The translations under genes and the position numbers were made by a program. Below the pieces are notes generated by a model, which saw nothing but the letters and a program-made list of their open reading frames with translations, did not search any database and had not been told where the DNA came from. A stretch of 64,000 bases of DNA from Whalleya microplaca (Eukaryota; Ascomycota; Sordariomycetes; Xylariales; Xylariaceae): positions 682,001 to 746,000 of the forward strand of contig MU385717.1 of assembly GCA_022497155.1 (NCBI GenBank), in the 5' to 3' direction. Of this stretch, positions 47,863 to 59,000 are shown in pieces (position 1 is the stretch's first letter; the number at the start of each line of letters is the position of its first letter).

Positions 47863-49724
47863 CTAGGGCGCAACCGAGCCCCTAGCCGATCCTCCCTTTG
47901 CCGATTGCTCGCCGCCCTCGGCGTCGTCCTCGAACTCCGTCTTCCGCAGGTTCTTGACCGGGTACAGCACCTTCTCCAGCTCCTCGCGAGAAATATCCAC
48001 GTCCGCGACAGCCGCAGATGCTCCTCCCTGGATAGACCCCCGCGGGGCCCAAAGCCGCGGCGTCTTCGTCGTTGCGTCCGGCTCGAAGAGTAGAAGCGAG
48101 TCGCCTCCAGCGAGAGCGGCGTCTTCGCTGCTGCTGCTGCTGGTAGATGGTGCGGGGTCGATCGCGACGACGAGTCCTGAGGCCCTGACCGTGCTGCTGC
48201 GGAGGACGGCGACGTCGAGGGGGTTGCCGGGCAGGTTCAGCGTCTGCACGTGCCCGAGGGTGGTATACCGTTGCTCGAGGGGCGTATACTCAAGCTCGAA
48301 GACGAAGAGTGCTGGGACCCTACAATACCGCGTGTTAGCATCCGAGACAGATCATCTGGATCAAGGGGGGAAAGGGGTGTAGGGTGTTAAGCTACATGTA
48401 GCAGCAGACATAGACATACCTTTCGCAAACCGCGATAATATAGCAATGCGCGTCTACATCATAAGAACACAACTTCGTCACCGCGATCCGATTCTCCTCG
48501 GCCCCGATCACCTCCCTCACCAACCCCAGCAACCCAGCCCGCGACCACAGACGACCCGCCCGCCAGTCCCACACGAACAAATCATCATCGCCGCCCCCGG
48601 AGACCACCACGTCGGGGCGGCTGCGCGGCGCGCACAGCGCGGACACGAAGTACGCGTGCCCCAGACAGTACGTCTCGATGACATGGGCCTGCGGGAGGCC
48701 CCGCGACACCCGGATGTGCTCGTCGCGGTCGCCGGTGATGATGTACGGACGGCCTGATTCCGTGGCGCAGGACGCCATCGTGAGCGCCGTCAGCATCGAT
48801 ACGTGGCCCAGCACTAGCTCGTGCGCGAAGGCCGGGCCGGCGTCTTTGGAGGTGTCCTTGCGTTGGGATAGGTGCTTGCGCTGGTCCTCGAGCGCGCGCA
48901 TGTTGCGCTCTGTGTGCACGGTTAGGGTGTTGGCGCCGCGGCGGGGGATTGGGGCTGGGGCTGGGGTGGGCGTTGGGGTGGTGGTGGTGGTGGTGGTGGT
49001 GGTTTCTGAGGGGGCGGTTGTGGTCGCCGCTGCTATGGCCGGGACGATCAGGGGCACGGCGTAGACGTCGCCGAATTTGTCTGCGCAGAGGATGGTGGCC
49101 CCGTACGATGTGAGGGCCAGCGCGCTGGGGCGCTTTGGCATGACTCTATATACTAGATCAGTGACCGTACTTTTCTCGGATTAAGAGGGTAGAGTTAGTG
49201 GTTGGCTTGTACCTCTGACTTAATTCCTTCAGCGACCCCTTGCCATCGTGCTCGAATACCCATAACGTCTTGTCCTGTCCGGTCACCGCAACCACATGAC
49301 TTCCATCTTCCGTTGCCGTCAAGAGGATCATAAACGGCAGTTCTAGCCGCGGTGGAGGCTGCCTGGTTTTTGGCTGCTTCTTCTTCTGATCCTTGCCGTT
49401 TGGTGCTCCCTCTGGCGTCTCATCGCCCCCTTGGCCAGCCTTAGATTCAGCCTCAGCCTTAGCCTCAACATTGGGTTCGCCTTCTGCATCCAACTTGCGC
49501 CGTTTTACCGGCGGCTGATCCGTCATTTTCTCATCCTCCTGCTCATCCTCACGGGCAGTTTCTTGAGGCTTTCCATTTTCGGATCGGTTTGCCAGGGGAT
49601 GAGTCCAGGATGAGAGAAACGGAGGCTCTGCACCTGGATCAAATGTATGAATGCTAGGGCCTTTCGCAGCGCAGAAAAGAGAGCCTTTGCCGAGGATGCT
49701 TAAGCATTGGTATTGGAGTTCCAT
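47863..49724 (-). CDS. TRM82: tRNA (guanine-N7) methyltransferase WD40 subunit Trm82
   Basis: Non-catalytic partner of Trm8 in forming m7G46 in tRNA (WDR4 in animals). Three exons on the minus strand: 49213-49724, 48420-49145 and 47863-48319, both junctions in phase 2, giving 564 residues. WD40 blades are visible (FMILLTATEDGSHVVAVTGQ, then ALALTSYGATILCADKFGDVYAVPL). The family signatures HLSQRKD and YIITGDRDEHIRVS, with SGGGDDDLFVWDW after them, are intact. Two large insertions are fungal embellishments: a Lys/Glu-rich one early, containing PVKRRKLD, a plausible nuclear signal, and a Thr/Pro/Ala-rich one with nine threonines from a GGT microsatellite on the plus strand. Much of exons 2 and 3 has extreme G/C third positions. 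It is divergent from ENV7. Confidence 0.93.
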
Positions 49725-50712
49725 GGCGGGCCAGTCTGCTCGAACCCCCTGGTTCATATACTGTTCAAGCCTCCCGTAAAAGCACCTGGCTGGGAAAATG
49801 TGTCCGAGGTGAAGTGATGCCCTTGAACCACGACTAAGACTTGTTGCGCGAAGCCACGAATAGTGAGTGTGTAGGTACCCGTAATATGACCGAGACACTT
49901 TCTGCTTATATATATTTTTGAGAACGTTTTCTTGGTTTCGTTCCTAGATTCATCAACGTGATTAGATGTACGGCATCTTCTAAGTCATCAGGATTATTGG
50001 GCAATTGAAAATTTTGTGAAATAAGTCGTATATGCAATTATCCATTATTTGGATTCATCGTTTCATTCACTCTGCACTGTTACTCCCTCTCCATGAATCT
50101 GTATGTAACAAAGTTAATTATCGTTTCTATGAGTAATAATCAAGATGAATAACCGAAGGAAGGAAATCCATAGACTATCTTGGAGGTTTGGTTATCATAC
50201 AAGCGAGGAGTTGGTGGCTCGTATGTTTCTGCTGTTCAATATATTTTGCATAAGTATATGCACGAAGCGCCTGACTTTATGCAACTTATGTATGATAGCA
50301 GACCCTGTAAGCCTAGCTAGGATACATACATACCTGTTATTAAGCTGTGGCGCAGTGGCCGCGTTGTCCATTGCCGCGACTTCCAGTCTCTACATAATAA
50401 CGCCGTTTAGATGGGTATTTGCATATGACCTCGACCATCTTACGTACATTTATCTCGGAAAGCTTCAACGAAGAGTTTGCAACCCAATTTGATGTGTACA
50501 TGTATTAGCCATTGTTCAACTGTCGTATTTCATTTATTTCCCATACTCGCCGTACTATAATTATAGTACTTGAATTCACACGCCTATACGAAACGCGACA
50601 TCCGACACATCCATCTCACGATCCTCCACCCACCCTCTTTGCAACTACTCGAACGGGACACCACGGCGCATAAACCTTCAATTGTAGCCAAACTGGCAAA
50701 TCATTATCCAAC
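49725..50712. promoter_or_regulatory. divergent promoter region, TRM82 / ENV7
   Basis: 988 bases between two start codons on opposite strands. The TRM82 frame stays open about 58 codons upstream of the chosen ATG and includes another in-frame ATG (giving MNQGVRADWPA before MELQ), so its start is not fully certain. A plus-strand ATG frame of 115 codons (50145-50492) is probably chance. No named site is recognised. Confidence 0.45.
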
Positions 50713-51993
50713 ATGGCGCAGCTTCTACTTGACCTAGTATATTCGTTTGGAAACTGCTTAAATTGTTTCCCCGGCTCGCCGACCTTAAAGATCAACAGCC
50801 GTTCCTTCAAGATCCTGCGCCTGCTGGGCGAGGGAGGCTTCAGCTACGTATACCTTGTCCAAGACACGGCCACCGCAGAGCTGTTCGCCCTCAAGAAGAT
50901 CCGATGTCCCTTTGGCTCCGAATCTGTTCAGCAAGCTATGCATGAGGTGGAAGCATATAAGACGTTCGCGCATACGCCCTCCATCATCCACAGCGTCGAC
51001 TACTCTATCGCGAATGAGCGAAACGATGCAGATGCGAAAACGGTATATATATTACTACCCTACTATAGACGGGGAAACCTACAAGATATCATAAATGCCA
51101 ACCTGGTCAATCATACGAATTTGCCCGAAACAGAACTCATGCATCTATTCCTCGGCGTCTGCAAAGCGCTCCAGTATATGCACCAGTACCAAGGGCCTTC
51201 GGGTGGAACGCGCATGGAAGCAGGGAACTCGAAAGCTGGCGGGAAGAATGCCGGAGGGTCGCGCGGCAGGGGGAAGAGAAATCAAGCTGTCGCTGCAAAT
51301 GATGCAGATGACGAGACAGAGCAGGCGAGGCCATTGATGGTAGAGGAGCAGGTCGTCGGGCCTGGCGAGCGAAGGTCATATGCACACAGGGATATTAAAC
51401 CAGGTACGCTTCTGGAGTTGAACAATCCCAAGAGCGAAATTCCGCTTGGCTAACCGCAATCTCGTACAGGCAACATCATGATTGATGATTCTGGCGCACA
51501 ACCTATCATAATGGATCTAGGCTCTGTTTCCGAGTCGCCTATACCTATAACATCACGTTCTCTGGCCATCGCCCAACAAGATATAGCCGCAGAGCATAGC
51601 ACGATGCCCTACCGGGCCCCTGAGCTCTTCGACGTGAAAACGGGAACCGTGATCGATACCAAGGTTGATATCTGGTCGTTGGGCTGCACCTTATACGCAT
51701 GTCTAGTCGGCAAATCGCCCTTCGAAATGCGCAGTGACGAGACCGGTGGCAGCCTAAGCATGTGCGTCTTGGGTGGAGACTGGCGATTCCCAGACGAAGG
51801 ACCCAAGGGCCAGAAGAAAGGGAAGGCTACTGCTGGTACAAGCTCAACGCCAGCAGAAGGTGTCATCAGCGAGCCGATTAAGGAAGTAGTCAGGAAATGT
51901 CTCAAGGTCGAGCCAAGCGAACGACCAGATATCGAGGAGTTGATAGACTTGGTGGAGGATGTCATTGATGAGTTACCTGAGGATGATGCTTAA
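50713..51993 (+). CDS. ENV7: serine/threonine kinase, Env7/STK16 (NAK family)
   Basis: Membrane-associated kinase of the STK16 group; yeast Env7 acts at the vacuole and limits fusion. Exons 50713-51403 and 51470-51993, giving 404 residues. The N terminus has Cys15 and Cys18, matching the palmitoylation sites used by this family for membrane anchoring. Kinase motifs: glycine loop LGEGGFSYVYLV (about residues 38-49), catalytic lysine in FALKKI, HRDIKPGN (from 225; the intron falls between Pro and Gly-Asn), metal loop as MDLGS in place of DFG, and YRAPELF. A roughly 60-residue insertion (about 159-220), first Gly/Lys/Arg-rich and then acidic, sits between helix E and the catalytic loop. Assignment to the group is firm; orthology to Env7 is likely. 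Confidence 0.9.
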
Positions 51994-52553
51994 AGGGCCT
52001 ATTACGGGCGATGTAAATGTATATTGTACATTCTTATTCTGAGTGTTGGACGATTCAAGGGTTAAGGGGTTCATCTCGGAGGGTTGGTTGTGTTTTACAA
52101 GATATTGAGTCGAGAGCGGCTGGAAGAGTCTTGTTCGAGACAAAATACCCAGAGTAGAAATGAAATGTGTCTACTTATTCTATACATAAATGAGATGAAC
52201 GCTTCAATTTGTGATATAGTCAATAAGATACCATATCAAATAGTAACTTTAAGTCTCACCATAAATCTTATAACGTCAAGGCCAGCCCCACTTTACACTT
52301 CTATCATTACATATTTGGGTTAAGCCTTGCAGCATCAACCACTTACTTACATAAATAACGACTTGCCATCTCAGCAACTACGGTGATAATTCAATTTGTG
52401 TGTTTCTGATTGCCCGGTTGAAAGAAAAGCTATATTTGTCTCATAGGAAACGACAATCAATTGTGCTTCACAACTACATAAATCTGAATCCTGACCTCAT
52501 CAAATTATCGCCTTGAAGAGGCAACATCCGCACAGCACATCAGGACCGTCAGC
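51994..52553. other. intergenic region ENV7 to GPATCH11-like gene
   Basis: 560 bases in tandem orientation: the ENV7 3' end, then the promoter of the next gene. It is strongly AT-rich. No gene is seen. Confidence 0.55.
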
Positions 52554-53594
52554 ATGGCCTCCCCGGCCCCCAACACAAACCATGCCCCGGAAGAAGAGGA
52601 AGAAGAAGACGACTACATGAACATGACATTCGGCGAGCCAGCCCCATCTACCAGCACAACAACAGAAACCTCGCTCCAGCGCCGCCAGCGCCTCAAGCGC
52701 GAGGGCGAGATCAAAGGGCGCGTGAAGTCCAAAGCAGAGCAAGCCGCCGAAGAGCGCGCGGCGCGCGAGGAAGCCCTGTCCAAGTCCATGCTCGAGGACG
52801 CGCGCGCCCGCAAAAGCAAGGGCCTCGCCATGATGGCCAAGATGGGCTTCAAGGGCGGCGCTCTCGGCGCCCCGGCCCCCGACCACGGCGGGGCCCGCCT
52901 CGAGGAGCCTATCCGTCCCGAGATGAAGGAGGATCGGGGCGGCATCGGCTTGGACTCCCAGCGTAAGAGGAAGATGCGGGAGGCTGCTGCCACGCAGCAG
53001 AAAAAGATGAAGGCTGATGAGGATGAGTACCGTGAAAGGGTGCGCAGGGAGCGCGAGGTGGCGCGCGCTGAGCGTGTGGTTTATGCTGGTATGAAGGTGT
53101 GTGAGCGCTTGGACGAGGAGGCAAGGGCGGGCGGCAACGGAAGTGGGACGCGAGACGACGACAACGACGGTGGTGATGCAGATGAGGGGGATGCGAGGAA
53201 GAAGGGATCGTCGTTATCGACGAGGCCGCTGAAGTCCATACCTGTCGTATGGCGGGGCTTGATCCGTAAACGGGAGGAGGCAGAGCGCGATCGCAGGATG
53301 AGATACGATCTGGAGCAGAGCTCGACGCGACTCCCGACGTACGTGGATGACCTGGATGATGCAGACGACAGGCTAGCGATGGGGAAGACGGCCGCGGCCT
53401 ACGTGTCGGTGGAGGATCTCGAGGAGGAAGACCCCGAGCTGGAGGAGTTCAATGCGCTCGAGGTCGAGGAGAGGTTACGGCGGCTCGTGGAGTATCTGAG
53501 AAAGGAGTACAATTACTGCTTCTGGTGTAAATGTGCTTATCCGGACGAGACTATGGACGGCTGTCCGGGTCTAACGGAAGAAGATCATGATTAA
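52554..53594 (+). CDS. G-patch and DUF4187 protein (GPATCH11/CCDC75-like)
   Basis: Intronless gene for 346 residues. After an acidic head (a Glu run then DDYMNMTF, a family hallmark) and a basic helix comes the G-patch (about residues 88-125), beginning GLAMMAKMGFKGGALG and continuing to PIRPEMKEDRGGIGLDS. A long charged helix rich in Arg, Glu and Lys follows. The C terminus is the DUF4187 zinc-like motif: a helix LRRLVEYLRKEYNYC, then FWCKCAYPDETMDGCPG. Animal GPATCH11 is linked to RNA processing; G-patch proteins generally activate DEAH helicases, so a role in splicing or RNA turnover is likely but inferred. Third positions are extremely G/C-rich between about 52670 and 52970. Confidence 0.9.
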   Translation: MASPAPNTNHAPEEEEEEDDYMNMTFGEPAPSTSTTTETSLQRRQRLKREGEIKGRVKSKAEQAAEERAAREEALSKSMLEDARARKSKGLAMMAKMGFKGGALGAPAPDHGGARLEEPIRPEMKEDRGGIGLDSQRKRKMREAAATQQKKMKADEDEYRERVRREREVARAERVVYAGMKVCERLDEEARAGGNGSGTRDDDNDGGDADEGDARKKGSSLSTRPLKSIPVVWRGLIRKREEAERDRRMRYDLEQSSTRLPTYVDDLDDADDRLAMGKTAAAYVSVEDLEEEDPELEEFNALEVEERLRRLVEYLRKEYNYCFWCKCAYPDETMDGCPGLTEEDHD

Positions 53595-54694
53595 AATAAT
53601 CTAACATGATCAATTTTACATCTAGACAACTTAAACACAAAAGCTCCCCAGTTGTCCCTTCCCACAACGAAGGTCCTTATGAAGTGCTCCGTGTGAAATC
53701 GTACAGGCAATGAGTCTCATCATGAATACATAGCCACATGTTGAGAACTACACTCATACAAAACGCCCCTATGACAACTTATCGTTGTTTGCTTAGATAC
53801 ATACTCATACTTATGTACGTATATATAGTGAGACATTCAGGCTGAGACGTCGATGGACGACCTCAAACCATTATAATATTGAAGATAAATGAGAAAGTTA
53901 TGATAATGATTCATTTGTGGGAGATTATGAGAGAATCTAATACACCTTATGATAAAAGCCGCAGTCGATCCGGCTTCCAGAAGCGCCGTATGCTTTATAG
54001 GAGATGTTATTATTGATCCTTATATCGCCTTGTTAACGTATTTGTGTCACTTGTGCTCCCAAGAAAATCATAGTCCGCATTGAATATACTGTTGTAACTA
54101 CACATAAATAAAATTTGTCTTTATGACAAGGCAAGTACTCAGAAAGAGGTAAACAATCAAACTTAAAGGTTCAGTTGATTATAATTTATTACGCAATACT
54201 TATACAGCTATTAAGTATATACTCTTTAAGAAAATTTTCTTGCTTGGAAGATATTTCTTGTCAAGGAAATTGAAGATCCAACCTTGTTTCAAACTACGCT
54301 AGATCTATACACACGCTTCGTGAGCTGCTCATGGAAATCCAGGACCCTTAAATAGCTAGAAGAGTGTGGAACTTATGAACGTTACTTACCCTTTAAACTT
54401 CTAAGCTCAAGAGCAAGGGAAGACGAATCACGCAGTTTTGTCTCGGCAGGCTGTTGATGTTACTGGATTGTACGAGGATACAAGATGGCAACAACATGTA
54501 ACTCGATGGTATCTATATACTCTAGCTATCTATTTATCGTATGTCCTACTCGCGAACCTGAAGTCCGAAGAGACAAAAGGCTACATTTCGCGAGAATATA
54601 CTCTCTCCTCAACACCAATATCCTCATTCCTACGTTTATGTTAATGTTAACATGAGCGTGGACGAAAGGCCTATCTTATGAAAGATAACATAAC
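53595..54694. other. convergent AT-rich intergenic region
   Basis: 1.1 kb between the 3' ends of the GPATCH11-like gene and FCY1. It is very AT-rich (about 53800-54300 especially). A 68-codon ATG-less or weak frame at 54438-54644 has no support. No RNA gene or transposon motif is seen. Confidence 0.55.
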
Positions 54695-55338
54695 TTACCA
54701 TATTTCTGGTTTCTCTGCGATAAACTTGTCCATCAAGTCTTTGCACTCGGCAGAGTCAAGCACGACGACCTCGACACCACGCTGCTTCAGGTATGCCTCA
54801 CCGCCGAGAAAGGTCTTGTTCTCGCCGATGACGACGCGAGATATGCCGTAAAGGAGACAAGCACCGGTGCCTAGAGAATATCCTCAGTAGAAAGTTCAAT
54901 AGGACCCGGTAATGGGAATTAGGAAGAGGGCAAGCATACACATGTCACAAGGCGACAACGTGGTGTACATCGTGCTGCCTTTATACGCCGAAGACGGCAG
55001 ACGGCCTGCATTCTGGAGACAGGATGTTTCGCCCTAATCAACGAGGCGTTATTTCGTTAGCTACGGTGGTCTAGGCATCCATTCCACGATATCACCCAGC
55101 TGAGTCACGTACATGAAGGATCGGGTTGCCGTTCTGGACTCGCATATTATGACCCCGCCCGAGGACCGTGCCGTCGGCAGCGACCAAGGCGGCACCAATC
55201 TGCAATACAATTCAGCGTACAGAGCCAAATCAAAGCGGTCTACCTCTTCAAGGTGACACATACAGGGATACCACCCTCTTGATAACTGATTTTGGCCTCT
55301 TCGGTGGCGATGGCGAGGCCCTTTGAGTCATCCATCAT
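54695..55338 (-). CDS. FCY1: cytosine deaminase
   Basis: Converts cytosine to uracil in pyrimidine salvage and is the enzyme that activates 5-fluorocytosine. Four small exons on the minus strand: 55264-55338, 55113-55199, 54940-55033 and 54695-54870, giving 143 residues. The zinc site of the cytidine/deoxycytidylate deaminase fold is intact: His54 and the catalytic Glu56 in HGETSCLQNAGRL, and Cys83/Cys86 in SPCDMC. The zinc-site histidine and its glutamate are brought together by intron 2, and the second cysteine codon of PCDMC is split by intron 3. The C-terminal helix ends KFIAEKPEIW. Two adjacent ATGs start the frame (MMDDSK); either could be used. No single open frame covers the gene because of its short exons. 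Confidence 0.92.
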
Positions 55339-56022
55339 GAGGAACAGAACGAAGATAGTGATGCAAATTTGAGACCTCGAGATTTTTACCGAATGACACT
55401 ATTCGGAAGCCTAATCTCTCATTTCGTAGATCATCAATGGTTTAGGTGATAAGTTCAATGTACCCCATATTTTTGAATCGTGATATCTCTATCTATGGAA
55501 AGACGCCTAGATTAGATATTTGACAGCCCCGCCTTATGACAAACCCTATTACCAGAACACAAAGGAAGTACAGTATCGATCAAGAGTCTTACGGCATAAC
55601 AGCGATCGATCACTGCTTCAGAATCACGGGACTCTATAATGTGTCGTCACAAGGACAGAATACTAAATTGCATCATAATTCTTATCTGCATTTTTCCCCG
55701 TTTTGTCTATGACATGGCTTTCATACAAATCCAGCGCCTTCCATCTAATCTCCGCGCTCATCTTGCCCTGTCTAACCCATGCGGAGCATCAAGCAGGGTA
55801 ATATCACCCTGCGATTCAAATTGAGTTACTGTACAGAATACCATGAAAATCAATGGTATAATACTCCTGACACCTGGTCGTAGCGCCTTTACAAGCCGTA
55901 CCGCGATCAGTATATGCTTCTAGTTATACAACCGGATCCGGACCCCCATAACGCCAAATTTCGAAAAAGGGATGCCTAGTCAATGAACAACTCCTGAGAC
56001 CATGACTCGCTGATATCCACAG
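55339..56022. other. intergenic region between FCY1 and SNT2
   Basis: 684 bases in tandem minus-strand orientation: the FCY1 promoter on the left and the SNT2 3' untranslated region on the right. It is AT-rich. No other feature is seen. Confidence 0.5.
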
Positions 56023-59000
56023 TTACGATAATAGATTCCGCAGCGACGGGCTTGCACTAGCCCCGCTTGCTGGACGACCGTCATTAGGTCGTGAAGACGG
56101 GTTGTTATTGTTATTGCCGTTGTTGAGACTTGGTTCACGGCTCATTGCGTTGCCGTCTCTTGAGACGGGCGGACTTCCGTGTGGAGTCGAAAATGGTGAA
56201 CGCTGTGGAAGTAGACCCTGTGAGAAGGAGTGCTCTGAAGCACGGGGTGGAGGGCCGCCGTTTGTGAGGTTGTGGAGCGGGTTGTGCGTAGAATGGTGAT
56301 AAGAGGGTACATATGGAGGGGCGCCATTCTGAACAGAGGAAGGGCCACGCCGGGGTGGAGACGGCGGGATCCCGTTTGCCATCGGTTGGCCCAACCCATG
56401 CTGGAGTGGTGCTCCTTGGTGGTGTGACATTGGTGCTATCGGTGGAGGACGAAGGTCACGAAGGTGGTTGTGATGGATTGGGCCTGGTCCACCTGAACCA
56501 CCATTGATCTGATGGATGACTGGAGAACGTTGACTGGACGTACGGTGCCAGTCTGTGTAAGGGGCGTTTGGTGGAGGGTAATGATGAGGAGGCATAGGTG
56601 GACCGCCTGGAGCGGCCATCGGGCTCGGCCCGGCATGAGGAGCCGTCAGTGGCAACGGAGGAGGGGGGTTCCCGGCCGGTGCATGTAACGAAGGTGCGGC
56701 TATCGCTGGCGGAGTCGGAGTTGTAGATACCTGAGCCGTAGGTGCTCTCGGGCCCCAGGAACTACCCAGATCCACAAGCCTGTTGACCGCATTCGATACA
56801 TGGGATGGTGGGCTTGTTAAGGTGCCAGAAATCGGAGGTGCTCTTGAGGGTTCTATTGCCGCTGTCACATTCAGGGGTGATGGCGTATGGGGCACTGGCT
56901 TGCGGTCGGCTTTCTTACACTTATGGCACTGAACGCTCCTCTGGGCGACGAACTTCTGCGCTTCGCTGCCGAGGCTACCATGATACCCGTTTGTCAGGAC
57001 CTTCTCCTGGTTCTTGTCAATTGGCCACCACTTCGGGCTAACATCAATCCCACAGGTGATGCAAACCTTGTCACCACTCTGAGGAATGGTCGAGGTCGAT
57101 TCGGTAGAACTATCGGCTGCGGGAGAAATCGTAGCGGTTGATTGTCTTCGGTTGACATTCGACTGAGGCGTGACTGCCGATGTTTTCGTAGCAGAACTCG
57201 CCAAGTTTGCCTTGCGAACAGTACCTGTGAGAGTGAGATCTGCCTGCTTGAACTTTTGGACGTAGAGCTGCAGGGCGTTTAGATCGCAGTCTTTGCTTTG
57301 GCCTTCCTGTGGATGTACCGGATCGTGCATCAAATGGACAACTGTTCTCTGCGGAGTATGTTCCTTGCACCAAACAGCTGCTGACATTGCCCCAGTCTCA
57401 CCACCGATAGTCACTATGCTGTGTTGATCTCGTCTTGAACCCTTTACAGGCGTGATTTCGAAGCCAAGGATATAACCATTTTGATGGGCACATTCCACAT
57501 GGACTGTTGTACCATTAGTAGTGAGCCACAGCTGCTGAAGGGAGAAACTTACCAGGAGCTCGACAATGATGACAGGGCACACATGCGCCACCTTTCTGCT
57601 TGCACACCTTGCATACTTCCTCATATCTGGCGCGCGGGATAGATGGAATGCCTTCGGAGGGACCCAGGGCTTTAGCATTGCCGAACTTGACCTCAGGCGT
57701 CCAGACTGCACAAGTAACATGGACCCAGTTGTTATCCGCTGTTCTCTTCAGAGGCTCCCTAGGATTGACAGGCCGATTCATTTCTTCCTGCTTCTTGCGA
57801 TAAAACTCTGCCGCTTTTTGGGCAAGCTCACGATCTTGTCGTTCTTTCTCTTTCTCCTTCTCCGTTTTCTTCTTGTGTGTATTCTTTGGTGGCTCTACAA
57901 AGTCATGCTCAGTGAACTCTACAGGACATAACACACACTTGTATTCCTAATGATGTCGGTCAGCCTGGAGAATATATATGTTTAAGAATAGGTAGACTTA
58001 CAATAGAGACTTGAGGGTTTTTGTCATTCAGACACATATCACAAGTCCATTTACCAGGAAGACGGTTGTCGATGACGCCGTAGCACTTGCGGTGAACAGT
58101 AAGCCGGCACTCCTTGCAGGAAAGATGAGTTTGTTCTCCCATAGGATTCATCTGGTTGCATATAGCACAGGGCAGCACGCGAGGCTTAGGAAGCTCTGGA
58201 GCTGGAGGCGGTGCAGGTTTTTCGACCGCCTTCTCCTTCTTCTTTTGAGCGACTAGACCCGAGGTGCTACCGGAATCCGAGCCATTCAACTCGGCATCCC
58301 TGTCCGCGATAGTCTTCAACTTCTTCCGTGGTGGTGGTGCCTCAACGTTGTTGAGCGGGGTAGTAGGAACCGCACTGGAGGCTTGCGTCGTTGAGGGTGT
58401 TCCGCTTGGTGTATTGTAAGTTGTCTTGTTCATCATCTCATTGGCAGCCACAAGTTCCTTTAGCAGCTCTTCGTCGACTCTTCGCTTCCAGGATCGGCCA
58501 CCAGCTGCTGCAACCTTCTTGGCAAGATCCTCTATATCCTCCCATTGTATGGCATATCGTCGCCACAACTCTGCACAGCGTCGACATAACGCCGGAATGT
58601 ACTGGACCCCCTTATCCTTGGCGTGCTTCCCGCTGCCCTCGAGTATCAGAGCGGACGCCGTGTTAGGCGCCCGCCGCCATTGCCTCGAGTTCTTGGTAGA
58701 GCAGAACCTGCACATGAAGCTTTTCTTTCGTGCCAAGGCCTTATCTGTGTCAAATGCGGAGTCATCTTCACCATCAGCAACATCATCTTGAAGCTTGTTG
58801 GCCGTTGCCTCAGCCTTCTTGGCTTCTTTCTTGCCCTTTCGACCAGAAAAGTTACCCCAAATTTGCTTCCCTCGATCCGTCTTTTTCCAAGTGTAGTAGA
58901 ACCGAACAATGCGCGAATGCTTAACGGTCTTGACATGTTTCGTCACGGAGTAAAGTTCCGAGCCAAACTTCGTCACGCCTTCTTCAACCTTTTTGATTTC

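Noticed and set aside
50145..50492. Plus-strand ATG frame of 115 codons between TRM82 and ENV7
   Set aside because: No codon bias, odd composition and position inside a divergent promoter; most likely chance.
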